NCBI GenBank assembly: GCA_030248215.1
Contig: JASANG010001350.1
Location: 1 to 64,000, forward strand
Reading direction: 5' to 3'
From: Enoplolaimus lenunculus
Taxonomy: Eukaryota > Nematoda > Enoplea > Enoplida > Thoracostomopsidae
Length of the DNA: 64,000 nucleotides
The notes below the pieces were generated by a model. It made no database searches and had not been told where the DNA came from. It saw only the letters and a program-made list of their open reading frames with translations. This document shows, piece after piece, positions 30,455 through 42,400 of this stretch (its first letter is position 1; the number at the start of each line of letters is the position of its first letter). A program made the translations under genes and the position numbers.

Positions 30455-33400
30455 GTGAGTAATTCGTTCAACGTCTATTTATCATTGATATTGTAGAATT
30501 AAAATTGAAATCTTTTGAATTTAAATTTGTTTTTGATTTATTTTAATATATTTAAAGTGTAGATGATACTGTTTTTGACAACAGTATGCAACTGGGTACA
30601 TTTTGTGTACAAAAGAATGCACTCTCGGCACACGTAGTGTTCTTGGTATGCACTCGTCACACGTAGTGTACTTGGTATACCACATCCCACTTCCGGGAGA
30701 TGTACTTGACCCACCCAATTTCAATTCTAGGAGGGTCGAAATTGACGCAAACAAAGAAATCATAAATACGACTTTATTGGAAACAAAATCAATCCTTTTA
30801 TACTCTGTATAGTGGGATTGGGGGACAGGTTTAATTGGATAAGTGTGACATCGTCTACCCCCCCACCCAAGTGGGGCGAAGTAGGGCGAAAACGCAACGC
30901 GCACTGGTACATTGTGCACAACGTGAAACTAAAGATATTTAGTTGCATACCCTTGTCAAGAGAGTGATTAGCGACACACTTGTTATATCACAAAATCTAA
31001 TCTGCAGAATAATTATCTACAGACATTTAATTTCTATTTTAGCTGGCAATCAAGGGCCATGTCCAGATCCGCCTGCTGAACCATCTGCCGGATGTCAGTA
31101 CGAAACCGTAGTTTCTGTTTCCGGATGTCCTTCATTTCGCGAAGTTTGTGGTACGTATTTGAATATTTCATTACGTAAAATTTGGTTCTGAAAATAGTAG
31201 TGAAACTTAAAATCTATTGAACCACAACACACGTTTAGGTCTATAACGAAAGCCTACGCCTAAACCTGAACCTCAGCGTTATTAAAAACCATATTCTAGG
31301 TTATCGTTTAGCTTAAAATGGAATACTTATACAACATATTAGACACTGTGACATTGAAATTACTCCTACAACATATGAATTAATGTGATACTTTGATGTT
31401 TGTTTGGTCCAGAATAATAACGACCGTCCCGCCACGCGTGATTTGAAACCTAAGCCTAAATCTAATGAGAAACCTAAACCTAAGCCAAAGCCTAACTCTA
31501 AGTTTTAAGGATTAGCCTAAATATAAGCCCATTAGAGTAAGTTTAATCTTTAGACAATGTTTTGCTGCGGTTTAGGCATAGGCTTACGTATAAGCTTATT
31601 CATACGCTTAGGCTTAAGCTTAAAATTTCCAGTATTCATCATCCTTAATAGAAAAGAAGCAATTTCCGTGGCTAGAGCGTATAACAGGTCCTGCTTCACA
31701 AACTCTGAGGTCGCAAAAAGTTACCTGGTGTACGCATGATATTGTAAAAAAGTTGTATGACGGTTTTTAGTTCAATGCCGAGATGGAAGCGATCCAGAAG
31801 CTGATCTTTGTGGAGACAAACAGCCAAATTGTCCAAAAGGATTTGAATGCGTCGAAGCACCAAATGGGAAATTTTCGGCGTGTTGTCAAATACGTAAGTG
31901 TTAATCATCAACTTTTCAATTAATATATATATCAGGTTTTGCATAAGGTATAAGTTCAGGATCGCATCCTGAAAAAACTTTCGGGGTTCCCAAATTTTGA
32001 ATTCATGGAACATACTGAACAAAATGGCAACAAGTATTAATTGGGAGCACATAGAACAATGAACTTAGAATTCTACTCTAATTTTGCTTCAATGGAAGAT
32101 TTTCGCAAAAAAAGTGCTCACGATGGTAAATGGTAGCCGAAAGTAATGCGAATCTAAGACAATTCGTCGCCCGATAAACTTGTCAGCCAACAGTGTCCGA
32201 AAGCCAGCGAATCAATCTAAGCATAATCCTATACGTAATCCTAAGCCTAAGCCACAGCATAGTGATGGGTAACGAAATGTCGAGTCGACAAAATTACAGA
32301 TTAAAATGAGTGTATCTAACCGGACGTTTCCGTTCAACTCCGGTAGAAAATCAACCTCCCAGATAGTCTCCGACTCTGACAAAAGTTTTGCAGTTCCGGT
32401 AATTTCGATACAATACTTTATATTGACAAAGTTAGCGATTTGATGAGCGTTTATACTACTTTACCTAATTTTAATTCACCTCTGGCACCAGTTTCGGCTC
32501 CAGTATAGTTTGCTGCCCTACGGTTCTGGTATTCTTTACCTCGTATTGCGCCTTGGTTGCAAGACAACAGTGATATTGTAGCTTTGGCGGCGATGAGGAG
32601 AGGCCTGAATTGTCCCGCCTTGGTTGCAATGGACAATCTGAGGTGATATTGTACAAGCTCTAACTGGAAATTCCTGGATCTGCCACTGTTCATGATAACT
32701 TTACGTTTTTGCATTTTATTTCAATAATTTCTATTTTAGCTGTGGAATGCACGAATGGTTTAGCCAGACCGGAACCATGTGGACGACCTGAAGATCACCT
32801 GCCGTTTTAAAAATTAGGCAATGTGAGTGGTTCATCTGAAGGTTGCAAACGTGTTAACTTCACGGAGTAAAAGTATTTTCCAATACACGATGTGGTCACT
32901 ACAACATATTCCTGGTATATCTGCCACTGTTCATATAGCATCTTTTTGCTTTACATACACTTTTACCGTTTTTGCATTTTATTTCAATAATTTCTATTTT
33001 AGCTGTGGAATGCACATAAATCTAGGCTTTGGTTTAGGGTTAGGGTTAGTAGCCGTGCCCCTATACTTAACGTGGGTCATAGAACATAGTATTTTCCTCA
33101 GAAAATTAGAAGGATGGTATAGAATAGTGAGTTCACCCGTCGAGATTATTTCTGACTCTTGAAGTATATTTTAGTGTGTCCTGAACCTCCAGAGCCACCT
33201 CCGTTTGGATGCAAACTGTCATCGACTATTGGAAAAAATGGCTGTAATGAATACGAAGTAGTTTGTGGTAAAGTCGAGTTTATATTTTTTCAAACAATTT
33301 TGATTAATTCTTTACTATGCGAGTTGAGGCAGGGTCGGTCTGGCTCAATAAAATCGTTCCTGAGGCGTTTTGATATTCATCCAAACTTCGGCCCATGTTG

Positions 33401-36400
33401 CTTTAAGGGGCGTCCAGGTTTCTGGTGGGTCAACAAAAAGAGTAGATTTAGATTGTAGATTACATTTTTTTGCTTAGGCTTAGGCTTATGCTTAGGCGTC
33501 GGCTTAGGCGTCGGCTTAGGCTTAGGAACACATTTTTGCAACGCTTAGGCATAGGCTTTTAGGCGTAGGAATACGCTTAATCTACTGTTACGCCCCTAAA
33601 AGTAACATTGGCCCAAACTTCCATTTTACTGACTGTTTAGAAAATTTAATTTCATTTCAATATTTGATATACGCAAGTTTTTATTGATACATTGAAGTTA
33701 ATAATTTTTTCAATTCGTTTAAAGGGCCAAGTCCAGGGCCGGTGCGCCTGGCGTTGGCTTGGCGTGGTTTATAGCCGGCTGCCAGTGCGTTTGCGCTATA
33801 CTTCAAAGAGTCCGGTGCCGCCATCTGGACCGCCCTGGTTTTCATGTTTTGCCAAGCGTTGAAACAATTTTAGTACTGCAATTGCGTTTGGCTTCTTGCT
33901 CATTTTGATCGCAAAGTTTTCGTTATTTGCTGCACGAATGCTTGTTACAGCCCACGTGTTGTGCGCACAAGATGTTTTAAAAATTCAAACCAACGATAAA
34001 ATTTAAATACAACTGTCTTTAGTAGGGTGCAACCGGAATTATAAAACAACGGAAACGGAACCGGAAAGTTAAAATAATACCGGAACTGGAAAACAATAAA
34101 TTCTTGTTACCGAAAAATTTATTTTAACGCTATTTGATCGCATTTAACGGTGTATAAACGCACCAATTAGGATGACAAAATTCTGAAACAAATGCAATAG
34201 CTAGAAACGTATAATCAATTATAAAGTATGACAGAAATTGAAAATTTTGGCAATGCACGCTTAGAACATTTTACAAAAATAAGTTAGAATAATATGTCAA
34301 TTTTTCTTAAATTTCGAATGAGAATATTTTTCAATACCGAAAATACCGCAAAATTCCCGTGAAAAATACCGGATTTTGTACCGAAACCAGTGAAAAATAC
34401 CGGATTTTGTACCGAAACCGGATAGTGAAAAATACCGCATTTCTCTACCGGAATCGAAATTCCGATTGCACACTGGTCTTTAGCCACTGGCTCAAAAGTA
34501 TCCATTCATCTTTTTTACTCATATCCGAGACCCGAATATATATCGTTTCTTGTTTGATGACGTTCGGCACCGTCCACCGCCGTCCGGCGCCGGGCGTCAC
34601 CGGACGGTTCCGCACGACAGGTATAGCTCCACCCTTACGCTTAAGTTTAGGAAAAAGCTTACCTATGCCTAAACCTAAAACGAAAGCCGTAAGCTTAAAC
34701 GTATGGGAAAGTGTGCAACCGCCTACAAATGGACTTCCGCTAAGATGTAATTTTTTTGGAAAACCAGGTTTCTGGTCAATTTATGCCGTTACGGAGCCTG
34801 TATTTTTCTTTAAGTTGAATGCGACGATGGAACAAAGCCAACCGTCTTGTGTGGCGATAAGCTTCCTCGTTGTGCGCCTGGAACCGAATGTGTCAACGCA
34901 CCGAATAATGAATTGAGCGGTTGTTGTCCAACACGTAATTGCAGCGCCGTGCCTATAAGTTTGCTCGAGGCCTCGTTTGAAATAATTTAAACCTCAAATC
35001 TTTTAGATTACAAATTGGTTGATTTTCTAATCTATAATGAGTGAACGTCCAGGTCACTTTCGAAGTAACAAAAACTTAGGCCTGTCAGAATAAAAATTGA
35101 TTGGTTTATTTTCTACTCTCCCAACGCTGACCCTTTTAGTCAGGGTACCCTTCAACCGCTGGGTTGTGGGTCACCTAAACGCAGCCGCGGGTTTGTGAGT
35201 AACCTATGCACGGCCCTGGGTAGCGGCGGCAATTATTAGCCAATGGCTGAGTTTTGCAAAACCTTAGTAAATTTCGGATTGCATATTGAAGTAAAACGAT
35301 TAGCTATGTAAATAATGAAGTTCTTGTTACTAAAACTGTAATGCCAACTATATGCATAATTGTACGTCTTAAACAAATTTCAAATTTGACTATAAAACTC
35401 TCTCGTTCAAAGTCATTATAGTCTTTATTTTAGTTGTCAATGTCTAGGTTTCTGCCTGCTGTTAGCATTTCTTTTGTTTTCGCTACGGAATAACGTTACA
35501 CTCCTGATCTTAACATAATTTTACCTGCAAGGCTTATTTGTTATTCTCCCGCCAGTAATTTGGTTTTAGCTGTTCAATGTCCCCATGGTACATCCAGAGA
35601 CGAACCTTGTGGCCGCCCGAATGATCCGCCTTGCGAAAGACCCCACAATTGCGTATTGAACGCCGGTGGAATTGTAGGATCATGCTGTTTTGGTCAGTTG
35701 TTCCAGTTTTCAAGGAACCTGATGCTTATTTTGTTTTTAATTTTCACAGTTTCGCATCAGCGAGGTCGTGTTTAGATGGTTGTTCGTTCGGTTGCTCATT
35801 TGCATACCAGCATACGGCCATCATTGAGTGAATATATAAAGTATGTATATCATTCGAAACTGTGACGTAAATTCAGGTGCTTAACCTGTAACTGCAAAGT
35901 GCTGTATCTTCGAAGTGATGACCCATGTAAAGATCAGGGGCGGAACGGTTTTCTGTGGTACTAGAATCGAATAAGCTTAAGCTTTAGGCTAATTTTTTTG
36001 CTTGGCTTAGGCTTAGGCTTAGGCTTAGGATTAGGAATAAACTCATTCTTACACTTAGGCTAAGGATTAGGAATAAACTCATTCTTACACTTAGGCTAAG
36101 GATTAGGAATAAACTCATTCTTACACTTAGGCTTAGGATTAGGAATAAACTCATTCTTACGCTTAGGCTTAGGCTTAGGCTTAGGCTTAGGCTCAAGAAT
36201 AAAGCTTATAATACTGTTCCGCCCCTGTTCTTTACATTGGCCGAAGTGATCAGCGTTTATTACCAGGATAGGCATATATCCCTTATATACCACGGGTGAT
36301 TTTAATCGTTTATTCTAAAATCAGCCACCTTGGGCTTAAAGGATGCTGATTGGTTTAGTGTGTCCCGAACGACCAAATCCGCCGCCAATTGGGTGTCAAT

Positions 36401-39400
36401 TTGAAGTATCCATTGCTCCAAACGGTTGCAACCAATACGATGTTGTTTGTGGTAAAGTTTATTTTTTTGGAAATTGTTTCACTATGAAACAACTAATCAG
36501 TACACATGTGCGCCCAGTACAAAATCTCAACAAGACTTAGATGCTCTCTCAGGCATGAGCACGAAGCACTAGGGGATCCAGAAGGGGGGCGGGTGAGGCG
36601 CGTACGTCCCCTCCCCGTGAGAAATTTTTTTGTTATAAAATGTTGAGGTCCCTGCCTTACAATTTTTACCCTCAGGAAATTTTTTGGTGATAAAATGATG
36701 AGGTCCCTCTACCTTACAATTTTTGCGTTTCATAACATCTGCCATTCCGTTCCCCGCGTCAGAAATTTTTGGATCCGCCTGTGGCACCGAGCCCCTATAG
36801 CTGAGTGGTGATAATAAACGCCTTTCTCCCGAGAAACCAGTGTTCGAATCTCAGCTTGAAGTTGGATGTCTGATGAAATAGAAAATCTTCATGAAAGTGA
36901 AGGTGACTTTTTCAACGACACTAATTTTCGAACTGAAAGCGAAATATTTTGAAAGTATTTATTTTCAGTTGAATGCCCTGATGGAAGTGGACCTATAGCA
37001 TTTTGCGGTGGAGAGCATCCTCCTTGTCCACGTCGCCTCGAATGTGTCCAAGCGCCAAACGGGAAATTTGGAGCCTGTTGTCCAGCAGGTAACACCATTT
37101 TATAGCTACCGGGTGTCCGGAATTTGCCAACTAATTTGTTGTTTGTTCCTATTGTCAATGTAAAGAACATGGGCGGAACAGTATTATAAGCATATTCCTA
37201 CACCTAAGCTTAAAGCCTAAGCTTAAGCCTAAGCCTAAGCATTATTCCTAAGCCTAAGCCTAAGCCTAAACCTGAGCCAAGCAAAAAAATTAGTTTAACG
37301 TTTAAGCATTTTTTCTAGTCCCACAGATAGACGCTCCGCCCCTGATCTTTGCATGGGCCGTTCCTATTAAGCCTATAGTATTTCTAGGACTTACATATTA
37401 GCCTAAACTTATTGGTTACGCTTTTGCGTAACCCTATTCCTAAATTATTCATAAGACAATTTTTAAGCTTACTCCTATAAGCCTATACTAAAGTGTAAGA
37501 ATACGGGTTGCGCTATACTTTTGTTGTCGTGCAACGCCGTCCGTCATCGTGCGATATCGTCCTCAAATAACTCACGTACGATAGCGTATAGCGACGGACG
37601 ACGCCGTACGAGTGACAGGCGGTGACGGACGGCGCCGTACGAGTGACGGACGGTGACGGACGGCGCCGTACGAGTGACGGACGGTGACGGACGGCGCCGT
37701 ACGAGTGACGGACGGTGACGGACGGCGCCGTACGAGTGACAGGCGGCGACGGACGGCGCCGGACGTCAAGTATAGCGCAACCCTAAGTCATCGCTAAAGC
37801 ATAAAGTCTAAGCATAAAGTCTAAACCAAAACATTGTGTTCAGTGGATAAACGTATTCAGTCGAAAACAACACGAACCTAGTATAATTTTTCAAACTTAT
37901 CACAAGATTGGAGCAATAAAACGGTATTTCTGATAGCCAAAACGACTATTTTGTTAATTCCGAACTCCGTCTCCTTGTTAAACTTATGATTTCAGTCAAG
38001 TTCTGCAATCAATTTCTAATTTATCACTAATGCCTATTGAACGTAACAATTAGCCAGGATATCAAGGCGGAACGGTACAGTGCAAAAAATGGTGAGTCAA
38101 ATTGACTCTTTCCGAAATGGGCTTTTCCTGACTACACAAACTGAGTCAAAATTCGACTCCGCCAGAGTCAAATTCGACTCACCGAGCGATTCAGTTAGTC
38201 AAATTTGACTCTGGCGGAGTCGAATTTTGACTCAGTTTGTGTAGTCCAGAAAAGCCTATTTCTGAGAGAGTCAATTTGACTCACCATTTTTTGCAGTGAT
38301 TTAATCTTATGTAAAACAATATTTTGCTATTTGGAACCTTTTTACAGGTTGTTCTAAAACCTGTTAAAAGTTCGTTTTTCTTGTCTCTCCGGCATTGGCA
38401 GACTGAGAAATCTTCCAATGCTGGAAGAAGCGCAGTATATCTTCCGAGCGAAACGAGCGAAAAGGCAAATACATCTGTGCTAAATCTGAATACAAAATTT
38501 TGGTTTTAATTTCTGTTGGGAGGCTTAGGCCTGAGTGGCCAGCCCGGCGTAGCACCTATTTGGCTACCGGATCGGGTTATTGTCACCATATTGGTATTAA
38601 TCGTTTATTTGCAGCATGTCCACCTCCGCCGGATCCGAACAAAGATCCAGGACCAGGATGTCGTTATTATGAAACCAGAGACGAAAATGACTGTCCTGTT
38701 TTTGAATTAATCTGTGGTAAAGGCGTTTGAATATTTAAAATAATTAATTTTTTAAAAAATCAAATGAATACAAAGCCAAACGTGGACTGCAAAAAATGGT
38801 CAGCCAAATTGACTATCTCTCGGAAATAGGCTTTTCCAGACTACACAAACTGAGTCAAATTCAATTCCGCCACAGACAAACGTGCTACTCAGTTAGTCGA
38901 ATTTGACTCTGTCGAAGTCGAATTTGACTCAGTTTGTGTAGTCCCGAAAAGCCTATTTCGGGGAAAGTCAATTTGACTCACCATTTTTTGCAGTGTATAT
39001 ATACGGGTTTTGTTTAGTACACTTATAATTGATCCATTGCAATGTGGGAACTTGTCGTGGGCTTGCAATTACAGCTGGTTGCGTAAAGTTGAAAATGTTC
39101 TGCGGTGTTCCAACCGATCCTACCTCGGTGGGTTGATATTATGGTTAGCATGATTGAAACTGGGGGACTTAGACACTTCACGGTTTAGGTTTAACCAATG
39201 TAGGTTTATGTTTTAGGCTTGCGGTTAGGGTTAGGCTTAGGCTTAGGCTAGGCGAGCACGTCTTTATATCATTGACATGAGACAAAATAAGATTTGTTGA
39301 CCATTAAATTTGATGATTTTCAACAAATTTTGCAGTCCGAACGTGAAACTAAACTACCAACTGTGGTATCTTGAAACCTAAGCCTAAGCCTAAGCCTAAT

Positions 39401-42400
39401 CCTAAGCGTTCCAGTATCTAAATCCCGCAATCCGCCCGTCTCGTAGTGTGTAGCCTCCTATACTTGATATGGGTCGTCATTTTGCAGTCAAATGTCCTGA
39501 TGGAAGCTGGCCAAAGTTTGATCCGTTTTGCGGACGCGGACGCGGGACACGGGACTGTCGACCGGGATATGGATGCGTGTTGTCCCCAGGCAAAGATGTT
39601 GGAGCCTGCTGTGCAAGAAGTATGCGTTTATTTTACTTCAGTACCTCAGTTTATTATACAGGTTTTATGTTTAGTACTTTGTTATTTTTCTATTTTGATA
39701 AAGTTTCGTTGTGCTTTTAAACATATTAACCCTTTCGTACACAGAGTATACTTTGAACGGCCCATGTATAGAACAGGGCCGGATCGTTTTCCGGAGGGGC
39801 TATAATAGAGTCAGTTTAAGGTTTAGACTATTTTTGCTTTGGCTTATGCTTAGGGTTACGCTTAGGAACAGGCTCATTCATACGCTTAGGCTTTGGCGTA
39901 GGCTTATACTTAGGCTTAGAAATATGCTTATAGTACTGTTCCGGCCCTGTTCTATACATGGGTCCTTTGAACAACATTACTGCAATAACAATTATACTGC
40001 GCATATGCTCACAATATAGTCTCCACAATACGTGAGAATCCCCTTGACCTCTCCAGCATCATACTCCTATATCTGGCTGGAGATGGGAACCGCCCCTACC
40101 CATGTGAGAAAGGGTTAATAAATGCCAGACCAAAACTGGTATCATGTTACATAGTGTCCATGTGAAAATTTATACGCCAGACCCTGCAGGAACTTAAAGA
40201 AGCTGATTCCTTAAGAAGAATTTTAACTGAAAATTTTCAACATTAACCCTTTCTCACATAATTATTTTCATTTTCATCTCAGATTAAATTTGAAGCTTAG
40301 CTTCGTACACTTTACATTCGCGTGGGAGGCATTTCCAATCACCACTCAGCAATAGGAGCTTGACGATCGATTCCCAGGTCGTTCTCACTTCTTGTGAAGA
40401 TTTTACACTGAAAACGCGTCAAGAATTGTTAAAAACTATGCACCGAGTATTGCATTTAGTTGCTCATAGTATACTCTAAGAGAAAGACTAAATCATTCCA
40501 GCGGATTGTCGTGACGGATCCGAACCTGTATCCGGAATAACTTGTGAACCGCGTCCAAATGAAGATCAATGTCCTTCAGGATACGAGTGTGATCCAGAAG
40601 TTAATTTTTGTTGTCCTCAACGTATGTTTAATATTCCACCAAGAGTCGATAATGACTGTTTACAAGAGCGTGCAACTGGGCACATATGACTCTTTATGTA
40701 TGCGGCGTCAAACATGCTTCCCTTACCGTTTAATTTAGGGGTATTCATGTGATAGCGACCCCCCCTTAAACAAGGGAGGGAGTCGCAAAAAACGCAACGC
40801 CCGGTGGCACATTTTGTACCATGCGGGAGCCCAATAATTGCACACTCTTGTTATTATCCACTCTTGGTTCAACGAAGAGTGGATGATCACTCTTTATAAC
40901 AAGAGTGTGCAACTGGGTACATTCTGTGTATTAAAGAATGTACCCGGCACGCGTTGGGTTTCTGGCCTACCTCCCCTTGTTTAAGGGGGGGGGGGGGGTT
41001 TATGTAGTTTTATATCGTAGTAAAGGAGGAAATTGTAACCCCCCTTGTTTAAAGGGGGGTAGGTGTACTGAAGCATACTGTTTCTCTTGCTTAAACCCCC
41101 TGATTGAGAGGGAGGTCGAACAAAAATGCAACGCCTGCTGGTACATTCTTTAATACACAGAATGTACCCAGTTGCACACTCTTGTTATCAAGAGTGATCA
41201 TCCACTCTTGATTAAACTAACAGCTACGTAAGCTGGATTCCATTTCCAGAGGATATACCTCAGCTAAAAGTTTGTTGCAAGCGAGCGCAATGGGTGTAAC
41301 ATTTATTTGCATACCTGTCCGACTTTAAAACCTAGCAAAATGATTTTGTTTCTCGTCGTTGTGTGAAATTTCAAGCCGATGATGTATTCCACCTTTTCCT
41401 CTCGTTTCTGTACGTCCGTCAAAATTTAAAGCGTTGTTTTAGCAAGAGTTAACAACTGCAAACGATAGGATTGTAGTGTTTTATTGCTTCATAGAAAATA
41501 CAACAGTTTTCAAAATTTTCAGTTTCCAAATTGAAAAAATATTATAAATTTTGCGCGTAGTCTGGGATGAAATTGCACCTTTTAGTCACCCATCACGCGA
41601 ATTATTGTGGCTTCTGCATGACCATGAGTATATGATCTTTTATATAAAAAGGGGCCAATGTAAAGAACACGGGCGGAACAGTATTATGAGCTTATTTCTA
41701 AGCCTAAGCCTAAGCGTAAGAATGAGTTTATACCTAAGCCTAAGCCTAAGCCAAGCAAAAAATTAGTCTCAAGCTTAAGTTTTTCTATTCTAGTCCCATA
41801 GAGCAACATTCCGCCCCTGATCTTTACATGGGCATAAAAAGGATATGTGTACAAATGTATCCAACTCGCGTTGTGATTTGTCGTGCACCCCATTTCGTTT
41901 CTAGGCAAATACAATTTTATAGACACGATGACAATTTACGTGGGGGCTGATGGCACCAAGAAGACTGGTGTAATTTATCATGAGAGGTTTTACCGTGACC
42001 TTCTGACAGTTAAGGGGGGCTGGCAAAAACGCAACGTGTGTTGATACATTTTGTACTACGATATAATATATAAATTGTATACTATTATAAGAGTCATTAT
42101 CGACTCTTGGAATAACCAAGAGTCGATAATTAAAGAGTGTGACACTTCGCTACTCTTTAAGTTACAAGCATGAAGCATCACTCAGTCCCAAACCCGGGGT
42201 TACCCATCTCTTTTTTTGGGGGGTTTGCAATCATTAAGGGTTACAAACATACTGAATACGAGTAATTTGCGGTCGGCAGCTTCGTGTGCTTTTATGCCGA
42301 TGATTTATAGTAGAAACGCATGTTTTACCCCCCTCAATCACGATGGGGGTACAATGAATATCGGACCGCGTTGATGCTTTATGCTTAAATCCAGAGTGTG

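Larger units (their letters stand above)
27549..30848 (+). repeat. Segmental duplication, copy 2
   Basis: Second copy of 22488-25612. The left 300 bp are broken up by A-rich stretches (27640-27845). The piece at 28330-28500, absent from copy 1, has three repeats of a TCTATCTAA/TTTTCCATCTAA word. The copy flows smoothly into exon 2 of the gene, so it is probably the true locus. Confidence 0.8.

Noticed and set aside
35984-36293. Ser-Leu-Ser-Leu and Lys-Pro-Lys-Pro open frames
   Set aside because: They are translations of TTAGGC/CCTAAG repeats; similar ones recur at every such element.
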